Origin: Brumimicrobium oceani
GTDB lineage: Bacteria > Bacteroidota > Bacteroidia > Flavobacteriales_D > Crocinitomicaceae
Length of the DNA stretch: 64,000 nt
Assembly: GCF_003143775.1 (NCBI RefSeq)
Contig: NZ_QFRJ01000012.1
Location: 30,002-94,001 of the forward strand
Direction: 5' to 3'
The notes under the pieces are model-generated. The model had not been told where the DNA came from, searched no databases, and saw only the letters and a program-made list of their open reading frames with translations. Below, one piece after another: positions 10,376-19,238 of the stretch; within the stretch, counting starts at the first letter, position 1; every line of letters starts with the position of its first letter. The translations under genes were made by a program, and so were the position numbers.

Positions 10376-10963
10376 GTGTCTGGCTTTATTTCGATGTTCG
10401 CGAAAAAGGGTCGTTTTTTACATAGGAAATCAGGTTTGGTATTCTTTTATGCTATGGTCATTTCTGCATTAAGTGCCTTGTTAATTGCTATTCTGCCCAA
10501 TCACGAAAGCCCTTTTCTTTTCGCTGTGGGTGTTTTTAGTCTATATTTTGTGGTCGTGGGTAAGCGCGCGTTGAAATTTAAGTTTAAAAACCCCAACCTA
10601 TTATTCGATAAATCTATCGCATTGATCATGATCATCACTAGTGTTTTAATGATTATTCTTCCAGTGTTTTTGTATCAAAAAGTAAATATAGTTCTTTCGG
10701 TATTTGGAATAGTTGGAGTTTTTTCAGCCATTAAAAACTTAAGGGCCTATAAAAACCCTGAAAGATTGAGAAAGGGGTGGCTTAAAATGCATTTGGGAAA
10801 TATTATGGGAGCTTATATTTCTGCTGCGACAGCTTTTGTAGTAGTTAATCAGTTTTTTCCTAGTTTCTATGGTTGGTTTATCCCAGGAATAATTGGTGGG
10901 TTCTTCATTGCTTATTGGACGAAAAGGGTAGAATCTCAAAAACTGAAGGACTCTTTTGAATAA
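10376..10963 (+). CDS. DUF2306-like integral membrane protein, N-terminus unclear
   Basis: 195 residues from a GTG start, with about six hydrophobic helices. The KKGRFLHRKSGLVFFYAM segment matches the K-G-x-x-H-r-x-x-G motif of DUF2306-type membrane proteins. The frame is open upstream to 10271 and still reads like the family (FIIIHAAFGGIAFVSG), so the GTG start at 10376 would cut the first helix. An ATG at 10317 lies one base out of phase. The real start may therefore be hidden by a one-base indel or be an unusual codon. Function unknown. Confidence 0.6.
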   Translation: MSGFISMFAKKGRFLHRKSGLVFFYAMVISALSALLIAILPNHESPFLFAVGVFSLYFVVVGKRALKFKFKNPNLLFDKSIALIMIITSVLMIILPVFLYQKVNIVLSVFGIVGVFSAIKNLRAYKNPERLRKGWLKMHLGNIMGAYISAATAFVVVNQFFPSFYGWFIPGIIGGFFIAYWTKRVESQKLKDSFE

Positions 10964-11021
10964 GGTAAAGACCTCAAAAAAAGTCTTTACAATTTAATTC
11001 AAATGAACTTGATTAACAGGC

Positions 11022-11537
11022 TTAAAAGTTAATGGCTTCATGGAAAATCGGAACAGTGTTTCCAGTACCAATTTTAAATATTTTGATTGCTTTCACTTTG
11101 TTGTTTTCATTAAAGCGAACCGAGAATTGGTTTTTTCTTACATCATCATTTTTAAGCTCAGTATTTCCGCCTCGGTCATATTCTTCTATGATTTGTAAAT
11201 ATGGTTTCTTTATCACTAATTCTTCTATAATTTCATCTTTATCATCTAGTAAATGAACAACGAGTTTACCCAGCTCTCTGGGCGGATAAATAATTACGCT
11301 TTCCTTTAGCTTGCCCGGAATGGATTGAACTTTCTTGTAAGATATTTCGTATTTATTGTTCTTACTTTTTATAACGTCAAAATCAACGATTACAATGTGT
11401 GAGGAGAACTCTTCGGGTGTTTCAACTTTTTCTACTTCTGTTGTTGCGATAGGAGCTGTTGTTGCGCAACTCATTGCAATAAGAAGGGTTCCAATAAATA
11501 ATAAGACGCTTAATCGCATAGAATAGTTTATTTTCAT
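11022..11537 (-). CDS. putative lipoprotein
   Basis: About 171 residues. The N-terminus MRLSVLLFIGTLLIAMSCATT is a lipoprotein signal with cysteine in the lipobox (IAMSC). The mature part is beta-rich (IVIVDFDVIKSKNNKYEISYKK) with no known motif. I chose the ATG at 11537 (MKINYSMRLS); the ATG at 11519 would also give a complete signal. The much longer upstream extension of the frame would place the signal internally and is unlikely. Confidence 0.65.
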   Translation of the reverse strand: MKINYSMRLSVLLFIGTLLIAMSCATTAPIATTEVEKVETPEEFSSHIVIVDFDVIKSKNNKYEISYKKVQSIPGKLKESVIIYPPRELGKLVVHLLDDKDEIIEELVIKKPYLQIIEEYDRGGNTELKNDDVRKNQFSVRFNENNKVKAIKIFKIGTGNTVPIFHEAINF

Positions 11538-11828
11538 TAAAACTATACATAAACTAGGTTTTATCATAATTTGAGAGGCATAATTTATTTTAAAATTGTG
11601 CAATTAGCTTCGAACATATAGTGTCTCCGCCGCTCTGGAATTAAGAGTCTTGTAAATTTAAATTGTATACCAACACTACCTAAAACATGCAAGGGGCGAA
11701 TATTCAAAAAACATTTGTAATTTAACAGTTGAAATTGATTTTATGTTTCATCGGGGAAATGCAAGAGGACTAACTGCGGGATTTTTCTAATTCTGATTGT
11801 ATTGCGTCGGTGCTAAAAAACAAGACGA

Positions 11829-12545
11829 ATGGAAGGAGATTCAGTGAATTTAGATAACTATTTAGAAAATCATTATATCCATCGGAGTAATTGGTTGCGC
11901 GCTGCTGTGTTGGGAGCCAACGATGGTATTTTATCAACTGCAAGTTTAGCAATTGGGGTAGCTGCAGCCAGTGATTCAAGAGATGCGCTTATATTGGCTA
12001 CTTTGGCGGGCTTAGTTGCAGGTGCATTATCTATGGCGGCCGGTGAGTATGTTTCCGTAAGCTCTCAAACTGATTTAGAGAAAGCAGATATTGAGAGAGA
12101 ACGCATAGAGCTCAAAGAAATGCCAGAGCAAGAATTACAGTTTTTAGCTGATATTTACGAGGCCAGAGGACTCAATAAACAAACCGCCATGCTTGTTGCA
12201 AAAGAACTCACAGAAAAAGATGCTTTAAGGGCACACGTTCGAGATGAACTTGGAATTAATGAAGCCAACAAAGCTAAACCAATGCAAGCTGCTTTTGCTT
12301 CAGGTGCAGCCTTTACCATTGGTGGTTTATTGCCTTTTCTAGTAACCCTGTTTCTCCCTATGGTCTTTATGGAATATGCGTTATACGGATTCGCCATTCT
12401 ATTTCTGATGATGTTGGGCGCCTTATCCGCTTACACAGGTGGCTCCAGTATCTGGAAAGCCGTTGTGAGAATAACTTTTTGGGGTACGGTTGCAATGGGT
12501 TTAACGGCTTTTGTGGGGTATTTGTTCAATGTGAATTTAGGATAA
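11829..12545 (+). CDS. VIT1/CCC1 family iron/manganese transporter
   Basis: 238 residues. The N-terminal HRSNWLRAAVLGANDGILSTASLAIGV is the signature of the CCC1/VIT1 family, which moves Fe2+ or Mn2+ across membranes. Two membrane helices are followed by a long charged cytosolic metal-binding helical segment (about residues 78-150, ADIERERIELKEMPEQE), then three further helices. It is expected in the inner membrane as an exporter of iron or manganese. It is transcribed alone. Confidence 0.88.
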   Translation: MEGDSVNLDNYLENHYIHRSNWLRAAVLGANDGILSTASLAIGVAAASDSRDALILATLAGLVAGALSMAAGEYVSVSSQTDLEKADIERERIELKEMPEQELQFLADIYEARGLNKQTAMLVAKELTEKDALRAHVRDELGINEANKAKPMQAAFASGAAFTIGGLLPFLVTLFLPMVFMEYALYGFAILFLMMLGALSAYTGGSSIWKAVVRITFWGTVAMGLTAFVGYLFNVNLG

Positions 12546-12669
12546 TTTCTAACATTGGTCTGAGCTTCTTTAAGGACATCACCCACTAAAAACTGCATAC
12601 CGCTTCGTTTAAAGTACAGTTTGACCTTTCACTATATAAGCTGCTCGCTGGTTTAAGAGTTAATTTTGT

Positions 12670-13896
12670 TTATGGAAAATCAATTGCTTGTATTTTCAGA
12701 GATTGAGGAATAAGCAAGTCGGTAAAAAAGGTGACGCCCATTTCCTCAAAAGTTTCTTTTGACTGCTCTAGATAGTTGAAATCCCCACTACTTAGAAATT
12801 TCGCATAATTATAAGTTACACTAAAATACTTCATTGATATAAAGTAAAAGATATTAGGATTTATCTTTTGAAGTTGCTTTTCAATTTTAAAGCTTGGGTT
12901 TACATGCTTTTTTGCAATCAACCAGAATAGGTGCATCTGACGATAGTAGCCTTTTCGTACAAATTCCATCTTTAAAGAAAACTCTTCGTAGGCCAGTTCA
13001 ATAATTTCAATACATTTAGGGTAGGCCTCTAAGTATAACAAAGCTTCAGAAATGATGTATTCAGACGCAGGGAAATCTAAATATCCTTTGCCACTTTTTG
13101 GCAAATGGTCCCTTAATGCTAAGTATTCATCATAATATGAATAGGCCATTTCCTTTTTTCCATATTTCGTTTCATATAATATGTTGTATGCGTAATAACG
13201 ACCTATTAAAAAAGTGTGATCGCCCTTAGAAATACCTATTTTCCGAATTTCAGAAATATGAAAAACACAATCTTCCTCATTAAGTGTCCAGAAAGATTTT
13301 AAGAAAAGCATGGAGTGACAGAGTAGCTGAGCAGATCTTCGTTCCGATTGTTTTAAGTACTCCTCATAAAGCAAATAATAATAATTGCAAAGGTTATCGT
13401 AATCTGGAAAATGTTCAATGAAAAATTTTTGGGCATATTTATTCTTCGCCAAAAATGGAATAGCTCTTTTAAAAGCGCTTACATCTTCTCTAAATCGTAA
13501 GGCAATTTTTCGCGACATAGATTGTATTCCTCCATCATGAAATTCTATATTGTTGATTAAATCAAAATCATAAAAGGACAACAAAATGTCTAATTCTCTA
13601 TCAGAAATTGGTTGATGTTTATTTAATGACATTTCAAACTCATACCAATTATTAAATCCTACAAATTGACTAATTATATCCAAAGTTTGAACTGAGGGAT
13701 TAAAATTGTACTTGGTGAAGCCGTAAATACGTTTAAAGGTTATTCCGTTGATGTAACTCTCTGTTTCTTTGGATGTTACTTTGGCTAGTTTATCGCAATC
13801 AACAGATCTTAGAAGTTTAAAATCAATCTTTTTCAGTACGCTTTCTTTAAGCTTTTCTAAGTTTTTTTTATTGATTTCTGTCGCCTTTCTTGCCAT
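12670..13896 (-). CDS. hypothetical protein with HTH-like N-terminus and helical repeats
   Basis: 408 residues, soluble and almost entirely helical. The first ~95 residues (KVTSKETESYINGITFKRIYGFTKYNFNPSVQTLDIISQFVG) resemble a helix-turn-helix fold seen at the N-terminus of some uncharacterised Bacteroidota proteins. The remainder consists of aromatic-rich helical hairpins reminiscent of TPR repeats (YYYLLYEEYLKQSERRSAQL; YYAYNILYETKYGKKEMAYSYY). A regulatory role is possible but is inference only. It is monocistronic and convergent with the VIT1 gene. Confidence 0.7.
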   Translation of the reverse strand: MARKATEINKKNLEKLKESVLKKIDFKLLRSVDCDKLAKVTSKETESYINGITFKRIYGFTKYNFNPSVQTLDIISQFVGFNNWYEFEMSLNKHQPISDRELDILLSFYDFDLINNIEFHDGGIQSMSRKIALRFREDVSAFKRAIPFLAKNKYAQKFFIEHFPDYDNLCNYYYLLYEEYLKQSERRSAQLLCHSMLFLKSFWTLNEEDCVFHISEIRKIGISKGDHTFLIGRYYAYNILYETKYGKKEMAYSYYDEYLALRDHLPKSGKGYLDFPASEYIISEALLYLEAYPKCIEIIELAYEEFSLKMEFVRKGYYRQMHLFWLIAKKHVNPSFKIEKQLQKINPNIFYFISMKYFSVTYNYAKFLSSGDFNYLEQSKETFEEMGVTFFTDLLIPQSLKIQAIDFP

Positions 13897-14096
13897 ATCA
13901 TAAGTGTGTAGAGTATAAATATAAGATTACTGTACATTAATGTATGGTTTTTCACGAAATTGTTTTCGTTACTTTGAATTGTTGTTCAGATGTAAAGAAT
14001 TGTTTTGTCGGTCGAACATCAAATGTTTATTGGAAATTCAGCTTTTCTCATTTTCGTAATGAATTAGCTTAAAATATAACCAAGAAGCCACTAAAA

Positions 14097-14136
14097 TCTT
14101 AAAATCCTCTAGTTTCAGCTGGGGGATTTTTTAGTT
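14097..14136 (-). terminator. possible hairpin terminator after the small membrane protein gene
   Basis: AAATCC(T/C)C and GGGGATTT arms enclose a ~13-nt loop immediately after the stop at 14137. The tail is AT-rich but lacks a long T-run on the minus strand; the plus-strand reading has TTTTTT. It may work in both directions. Confidence 0.4.
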
Positions 14137-14475
14137 TTAAAACAGCAAATCTCCATATCCCCAAATCAAAGTTCCAACTAATCCTGTGATACCTGAAGCG
14201 AAAGACAAAAATTCATGTCTTTTATCTTTAATTTTTACGGTTTGTATTTTGGCCTTCAATCCAATTTTGGAACGAAATAAACTTTCTAACTCGGTCTTTT
14301 TTAAATTGGAAAGCAAGAACTGAACTACAACAGAAACAAAGCTTAAAACTGCTCCCGACCGTGCAAACCAATCTCCTTCTGAATCTAAAGACGCATAATC
14401 AGAAAATAGACTAAAAACGATTCCAAAAACCAATAAAATAATGGGCTGACGATATTTTCTTTTTTCGATTATCAT
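14137..14475 (-). CDS. hypothetical small membrane protein
   Basis: 112 residues with probably two hydrophobic helices near the N-terminus (IILLVFGIVFSLFSDYA and GAVLSFVSVVVQFLLSNL), a basic loop (KKTELESLFRSKIGLKAKIQTVKIKDKRHE), and a third helix at the C-terminus (LSFASGITGLVGTLIWGYG). I recognise no family. It is monocistronic. Confidence 0.6.
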   Translation of the reverse strand: MIIEKRKYRQPIILLVFGIVFSLFSDYASLDSEGDWFARSGAVLSFVSVVVQFLLSNLKKTELESLFRSKIGLKAKIQTVKIKDKRHEFLSFASGITGLVGTLIWGYGDLLF

Positions 14476-14651
14476 TTGGGTAAACTTTGTTTGAGCATAT
14501 CAAATATAAAATAAAGATTTATTTCATTTTTATGAAAATCAACAGAATTTAGAATTCCTTAATTAAACATAAAAGAATCATTTTTACATTGTTTCTGTTT
14601 TTTAGTCGCTTAATATATTCCTATATTGAGATTCAACAAAAATTAAAACAC

Positions 14652-14897
14652 ATGAAAACAAACGAAATTTTAAACATCGCAACCAGATTAACAGCAGGTG
14701 AAAAACCAAGTTCAACAACAGACGAAAATTTTGAAAAAGCCTTTAATCATCCGATGAAAGAAAGACTAATCGATACAGCCAAAAGATACATGAATGAATC
14801 TGCAAAAACTCATGTAGAAGCCAGTGAAGCGCGCAACACAATGGATTCAATGGGGAGTCAATTACAAAGCGTTTGGAAAGAAATAAGTGCGAAATAA
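14652..14897 (+). CDS. hypothetical small soluble protein
   Basis: 81 residues from the ATG at 14652 (MKTNEILNIATRLTAGEKP). The frame is open further upstream, but that part reads as non-coding. Polar, helical, no cysteines and no motif that I know. It lies 62 bp before the flavoprotein disulfide reductase gene on the same strand and may be co-transcribed with it. Confidence 0.6.
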   Translation: MKTNEILNIATRLTAGEKPSSTTDENFEKAFNHPMKERLIDTAKRYMNESAKTHVEASEARNTMDSMGSQLQSVWKEISAK

Positions 14898-14959
14898 TTG
14901 TTTGAATTTTCATCCTTTAACTATCGCAGATAGAATAATCTCTAATAATTTTAAACGGT

Positions 14960-16312
14960 ATGGCCATTAAAGAATTTGATGTATTTGTGATTGGGACAGG
15001 CAATTCCGGAAAAACAATTGCCTTTGATTGTGCGGCGGCAGGAATGAAAGTTGCCATTGCAGACAATAGAGAATACGGTGGCACGTGCGCCAATCGCGGT
15101 TGTGATCCTAAAAAGGTAATCGCTGGTGTTACAGATGTGTATCAATCGGCTAAAAATCTTGAAGGAAAGGGCTTGACTGGTATACCAAAAATAGATTGGG
15201 AAAACCTACAGGAATATAAGCAAACATTTACGAGTGCAGTGCCCGCAGTAAATGAAAAGCGATTAAAAAAGGCGGGTATTTCTTTGTACCATCAATCGCC
15301 TAAGTTTTTAGATGAAAACACCTTGTCTGTAGAAGGAAAAACGGTTAAAACAAAGAAGGTAGTCATTGCATCAGGAATGGTTTCTATGGAATTAAAAATC
15401 CCTGGAAGAGAGTATTTAAAATTGAGCGATGATTTTTTAGCGCTTGAAACACTTCCAAAAGACATCACTTTTATTGGTGGCGGATATATCGGGATTGAAC
15501 TTGCTCACATTGCAGCCAGATGTGGTGCAAAAGTTACAGTGATCGAGTTTGGTGATACCATACTAGATGGTTTCGATAAAGATTTGACCGAGGAATTAAC
15601 GGAAATTTCCAGAGATTTAGGGATCACTATTCTTTTAGAAGCCAAAGCCAATAAAATAGAAAAACTCCAAAAGAACTATCGTGTATATTATGAAACAGAA
15701 GGAGAAATTCAATCGATAAAAACAGAACTGGTTTTTAATACCGCAGGTCGAATTCCATCAATTGCAGATTTAGATTTAACCAAAGGAAATGTAGAGTTTG
15801 AGAAAAGAGGAATTACCGTAAACGAGTTTTTACAAAGCACGAGTAATCCAAATGTTTATGCCTGCGGAGATGTTGCTGCCACGCCACAGCCTCCATTAAC
15901 CCCAACTGCGAATTTACAAGCGGTGGTTTTGTCAGCAAATATTCGAAAAGGCAATACAGAAAAACTCCAAAAAATTGTTGTTCCATCAGTCGTTCATTGT
16001 GTTCCTCAATTGGCAATGGTTGGAATGAGCGAATCGGAAATCGAAGACAGCAAGGACAAATATCAAGTTAACCACAAGAGAGTTCCGCATTGGTTTAGTG
16101 CTAAGCATTTAAATGAGTCAAATTACACCTATAAAGTAATCATTGACAAAAAGCAGCAGACCATTCTTGGAGCACATATTTTGGCTTCAAATGCAGGAGA
16201 ACTCATCAATCTTTTTACTTTGGCAATTAATCAAAAAATGAAAGTGAGCGAGATTAAAGCACTGGCCTTTACTTATCCTACTTGGGGTTCTGATATAAAA
16301 GCGATGTTGTAG
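14960..16312 (+). CDS. FAD-dependent pyridine nucleotide-disulfide oxidoreductase
   Basis: 450 residues of the glutathione reductase/dihydrolipoamide dehydrogenase/mercuric reductase fold. The FAD site is VIGTGNSGKTIAFDCA, the redox disulfide is GGTCANRGCDPKK (Cys pair spaced by four), the NAD(P) site is FIGGGYIGIELAHIAARCG, and the second FAD motif is VYACGDVA. The usual C-terminal catalytic HPT...E is replaced by TYPTWGSD, so the active-site His-Glu base is missing, as in a poorly characterised subfamily. The substrate cannot be assigned. It is probably co-transcribed with the small gene upstream. Confidence 0.85.
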   Translation: MAIKEFDVFVIGTGNSGKTIAFDCAAAGMKVAIADNREYGGTCANRGCDPKKVIAGVTDVYQSAKNLEGKGLTGIPKIDWENLQEYKQTFTSAVPAVNEKRLKKAGISLYHQSPKFLDENTLSVEGKTVKTKKVVIASGMVSMELKIPGREYLKLSDDFLALETLPKDITFIGGGYIGIELAHIAARCGAKVTVIEFGDTILDGFDKDLTEELTEISRDLGITILLEAKANKIEKLQKNYRVYYETEGEIQSIKTELVFNTAGRIPSIADLDLTKGNVEFEKRGITVNEFLQSTSNPNVYACGDVAATPQPPLTPTANLQAVVLSANIRKGNTEKLQKIVVPSVVHCVPQLAMVGMSESEIEDSKDKYQVNHKRVPHWFSAKHLNESNYTYKVIIDKKQQTILGAHILASNAGELINLFTLAINQKMKVSEIKALAFTYPTWGSDIKAML

Positions 16313-16426
16313 GATAATAAATTTTTCACTCAACTTTGATTTTATAGTTATTTCTTTCGTGTTATGTGAAATAACAGCAATAATTTCCTGTAATAGGAAT
16401 CACTTTATCTCTTTGAATCCCTGAGT

Positions 16427-16684
16427 TTGGTTTTTGCTGTTTTTAGTCTAAAAAAGAAGAAATACTTGGCTTTTTTCATCAGTTTTTTCATTTTTTCATC
16501 ATTTTTAATGAAAACAACGAATTTTCAATTCGCTAATTCAATGGGATATTTAATGCTAATTCCCATCATTTGTTTTGTATTGATTTTATCAAATTTCAAG
16601 AATTACAAAAATGAACTTTCCATTCTCGTAATTTTCACAGCTTATAATATGGGTGAGTTTTTTAAAATTGTGCTATTATTATAG
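16427..16684 (+). CDS. possible small membrane protein
   Basis: 85 codons from a TTG, with three hydrophobic stretches (YLAFFISFFIFSSFLM; GYLMLIPIICFVLIL; LSILVIFTAYNMGEFF). There is no ATG before codon 28 and no homologue that I recognise. The base composition is very T-rich. The even spacing of helices makes a real membrane protein plausible, but the start and even the gene status are uncertain. Confidence 0.3.
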   Translation: MVFAVFSLKKKKYLAFFISFFIFSSFLMKTTNFQFANSMGYLMLIPIICFVLILSNFKNYKNELSILVIFTAYNMGEFFKIVLLL

Positions 16685-16723
16685 AATCATTTGTTTTTTA
16701 AACTATTTGGTTGTAACTTAGAT

Positions 16724-16741
16724 CGTACATTTAAACGTACG
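16724..16741 (+). promoter_or_regulatory. probable autoregulatory operator of the YefM/YoeB pair
   Basis: CGTACATTTAAACGTACG is an 18-bp palindrome with a single mismatched pair, ending 15 bp before the antitoxin ATG. YefM/Phd antitoxins are known to bind short GTAC-containing palindromes at their own promoters, so this is the likely binding site. Assignment is by position and symmetry. Confidence 0.55.
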
Positions 16742-16756
16742 CTAATTTCAGAAATT

Positions 16757-17008
16757 ATGAAAGCAATAACCATAACAACACTTCGTAAGAATATAAAAAA
16801 ACATTTCGATTATGTTTCAGATTCAATGGGAGTAATAGTTGTACCCAGAAGTGAGGAAAAAGACGCAATTGTAATCATGTCAATTGGGGAGTACAACTCT
16901 TTGAAAGAAACAGAACATTTATTATCCACGAAAGCCAATAGGGACAGATTATATGAATCAATTCATCAGATGGATAGCGGTGAGGTAGTTCAATTTAATG
17001 AAGGTTAA
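16757..17008 (+). CDS. type II antitoxin, Phd/YefM family
   Basis: 83 residues from the ATG at 16757. [22 protein letters not shown] is the typical YefM DNA-binding N-terminus, followed by the [18 protein letters not shown] core and an acidic, flexible C-terminus that should wrap the toxin. It neutralises the downstream YoeB-type RNase and represses the operon. The stop codon lies one base before the toxin ATG. Confidence 0.9.
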   Translation: MKAITITTLRKNIKKHFDYVSDSMGVIVVPRSEEKDAIVIMSIGEYNSLKETEHLLSTKANRDRLYESIHQMDSGEVVQFNEG

Positions 17009-17009
17009 A

Positions 17010-17288
17010 ATGAATGTTGATTTTACGAAAATAGGCTGGGACGATTTTTGTTATTGGTTGGAAACTGATGTTGAAGTGGTCAAGAAAATAAAAGATCTGA
17101 TTAAATCAATAAAAGAAAACCCATTTAAAGGTTTGGGTAAACCAGAACCACTTAAACATGGATTGAAAGGCTTTTGGTCCAGGCGAATTACCGGAGAGCA
17201 TAGATTAGTTTATAAAGTAATTGGTAAAAGAGGTATTGATCAAAAATGCACAATTTTACAATGTAGATTTCATTATGACAAAAAGTAA
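17010..17288 (+). CDS. type II toxin, YoeB/Txe family mRNA interferase
   Basis: About 92 residues. YoeB cleaves mRNA in the ribosomal A site. Sequence landmarks are WDDFCYW near the N-terminus, KPEPLKHGLKGFWSRRI (Glu and Arg catalytic residues) and the C-terminal FHYDKK that supplies the catalytic His-Tyr. I chose the ATG at 17010 (MNVDFTKIGWDDF), which aligns with YoeB starts and has GAAGG seven bases upstream; an ATG at 16998 overlapping the antitoxin is the alternative. The pair appears intact. Confidence 0.9.
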   Translation: MNVDFTKIGWDDFCYWLETDVEVVKKIKDLIKSIKENPFKGLGKPEPLKHGLKGFWSRRITGEHRLVYKVIGKRGIDQKCTILQCRFHYDKK

Positions 17289-17456
17289 ATTAAAAGAACT
17301 GTAGAATTCATGTTTAAACATTAACTCATTACTAGTTATGCCACAGTCAGTATAGAGTAATGCAATACTTATTACTTCTTTTCTTTAATCAAACCTCAAA
17401 ACTACCCACTAAAACCTCAATACTGAGTTTTCCTTTCCTTTCTCCTAAAATCTCCT

Positions 17457-17464
17457 TACTTTTG
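17457..17464 (+). promoter_or_regulatory. -7 promoter element of the ALDH7 gene
   Basis: TACTTTTG, a perfect TAnnTTTG. It ends one base before the ATG at 17466, so transcription should begin inside that codon or just after it. This argues for the ATG at 17490 as the translation start. Confidence 0.55.
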
Positions 17465-17489
17465 CATGAATCAAAAAATCAAAGAATAC

Positions 17490-19037
17490 ATGTCAGGAAT
17501 TGATATCAAAGACGTACTAAGTCAATTAGGAGTTAAAGACGGAGTCAACAAGGGAGCATCAACAGGAAAAAACTGGATTGATACTAAAGGCGACGTAATT
17601 GATTCATTTACACCAGTAGATGGTTCAAAAATCGGACAGGTACAGTTAGGATCTGTTGAAGACTACAACGAAGCAGTTGAAGTAGCAACTAACGCATTTT
17701 ATGAGTGGAGACAATGGACAGCACCAGCGCGTGGTGAAGTTGTTCGTCAGTTAGGAAATGCTTTGAGAGAATATAAAGAGCCACTGGGTAAATTGGTTTC
17801 TTACGAAATGGGGAAATCTTACCAAGAAGGTTTAGGAGAAGTTCAAGAAATGATCGATATCTGTGATTTCGCAGTAGGTCTTTCTCGTCAATTGTATGGT
17901 TTAACAATTGCATCTGAGCGTCCAGGACACAGAATGTATGAGCAATATCACCCACTAGGAGTGGTTGGAGTAATTTCAGCATTTAACTTCCCAGTTGCAG
18001 TTTGGAGTTGGAATACGGCTTTGGCATGGGTTTGTGGAGATTCTTGTGTATGGAAACCATCAGAAAAAACACCTCTAACATCTATCGCTTGTCAAAATAT
18101 TGCACAAGAAGTATTTGCTAAAAACAATGTTCCAGAAGGAGTTTCTACTATGGTAATTGGTGGTCCAGATGTTGGAAAAGCAATGGCAAACGACAAGAAA
18201 ATTGCATTGGTTTCTGCAACAGGATCTACAAGAATGGGGCGTTCTGTTAACGAAGCTGTAGCAAAACGTTTAGGAAAAGTATTGTTAGAATTAGGTGGAA
18301 ATAATGCAATGATCATTACTCCAGATGCTGACTTGAAAATTGTTGTTCCAGGTGCTGTATTTGGTGCTGTGGGAACTGCTGGACAACGTTGTACATCTAC
18401 ACGTCGTTTGATTATTCACGATAGCATTTACGACAAAGTAATGAAAATTATCGTTGATGCTTACGGTCAAATTAAGATTGGTAATCCTTTGGATGAAAAC
18501 AATCACGTTGGACCACTTATCGATAAAGATTCTGTAAACAATTACTTAAACGCAATTGAATCTGCAAAGAAAGAAGGAGCAAAAGTATTGGTTGAAGGTG
18601 GAGTTCTTGAAGGAGAAGGATATGAGTCTGGATGCTACGTTAAACCAGCTATTCTAGAAGTTGAGAACCACTACGAAACGGTTCAACACGAAACATTCGC
18701 ACCTATTCTATATGTAATGAAATATTCAGGAGAGGTTACTGAAGCAATTAAACTTCAAAACGGAGTAGTGCAAGGTTTATCATCTGCAATTATGACAACA
18801 AACTTGCGTGAAGCAGAACAATTCTTATCAGCTCAAGGATCTGATTGTGGTATTGCCAACGTAAATATCGGTACTTCAGGTGCTGAGATTGGTGGAGCTT
18901 TCGGAGGTGAAAAAGAAACAGGAGGTGGACGTGAGTCTGGTTCTGATGCTTGGAAAGTTTACATGAGAAGACAAACAAATACAATTAACTATACTACTGA
19001 GTTGCCATTGGCACAAGGTATTAAGTTTGATTTGTAA
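17490..19037 (+). CDS. amaB: ALDH7-type aldehyde dehydrogenase (piperidine-6-carboxylate / aminoadipate semialdehyde dehydrogenase)
   Basis: About 515 residues. It oxidises L-2-aminoadipate 6-semialdehyde to aminoadipate in lysine catabolism in characterised ALDH7 relatives; here that is inferred from family. Visible are the NAD-binding AFNFPVAVWSWNTALAWVCGD, the catalytic Glu in VLLELGGNN, the catalytic Cys in GTAGQRCTSTRR, and the C-terminal GGAFGGEKETGGGRESGSD typical of ALDH7. I chose MSGIDIKDVL (17490) as start because the promoter -7 box abuts the earlier ATG at 17466 and ALDH7 homologues start at this point. It is monocistronic, followed by a strong terminator. Confidence 0.88.
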   Translation: MSGIDIKDVLSQLGVKDGVNKGASTGKNWIDTKGDVIDSFTPVDGSKIGQVQLGSVEDYNEAVEVATNAFYEWRQWTAPARGEVVRQLGNALREYKEPLGKLVSYEMGKSYQEGLGEVQEMIDICDFAVGLSRQLYGLTIASERPGHRMYEQYHPLGVVGVISAFNFPVAVWSWNTALAWVCGDSCVWKPSEKTPLTSIACQNIAQEVFAKNNVPEGVSTMVIGGPDVGKAMANDKKIALVSATGSTRMGRSVNEAVAKRLGKVLLELGGNNAMIITPDADLKIVVPGAVFGAVGTAGQRCTSTRRLIIHDSIYDKVMKIIVDAYGQIKIGNPLDENNHVGPLIDKDSVNNYLNAIESAKKEGAKVLVEGGVLEGEGYESGCYVKPAILEVENHYETVQHETFAPILYVMKYSGEVTEAIKLQNGVVQGLSSAIMTTNLREAEQFLSAQGSDCGIANVNIGTSGAEIGGAFGGEKETGGGRESGSDAWKVYMRRQTNTINYTTELPLAQGIKFDL

Positions 19038-19068
19038 TCTTTGCAAGAAAACTACAAATATATTTTTG

Positions 19069-19098
19069 AAAGTCCCGGCGCTAACGTCGGGACTTTTT
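19069..19098 (+). terminator. rho-independent terminator of the ALDH7 gene
   Basis: AAAGTCCCGGCG and CGTCGGGACTTT form a GC-rich stem around a CTAA loop, followed by a run of T residues. Strong canonical structure. Confidence 0.85.
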
Positions 19099-19126
19099 TG
19101 TTATTCCTCAATTATGAATGCATGAG

Positions 19127-19165
19127 TACAGGCGTTTTGTAAAACGTCCCTACGATACATTTAAA
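19127..19165 (+). repeat. short palindromic intergenic repeat (copy 1)
   Basis: GTACAGGCGTTTTGTAAAACGTCCCTACGATACATTTA-type sequence with a GCGTTTT/AAAACG inverted repeat. A degenerate relative lies at 20327-20369 (GTACAGGCG ... CGCCCTACCATACATTTA). Such interspersed palindromes are common between genes in Bacteroidota; the function is unknown. Confidence 0.5.
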
Positions 19166-19191
19166 AATAATTTCACAGAAAATTCCCTTTC

Positions 19192-19205
19192 ATGATTTAC
19201 ATCAT
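19192..19205 (+). promoter_or_regulatory. FNR-like box before ncRNA copy A
   Basis: ATGAT-TTAC-ATCAT, a perfect palindrome fitting TGAY-N4-RTCA. Its centre is 33 bp upstream of the centre of a perfect -7 element TATATTTG (19228-19235), placing it near -41 from the expected start, which is class II activator geometry. The same box and spacing recur in copy B. Confidence 0.7.
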
Positions 19206-19238
19206 ATTTTAAACGAAAATAGCCACTTATATTTGTAC

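Noticed and set aside
16347..16375. GTTATTTC...GAAATAAC hairpin as terminator of the flavoprotein gene
   Set aside because: Perfect 8-bp arms but an AT-rich stem and no T-tail; too weak to call.
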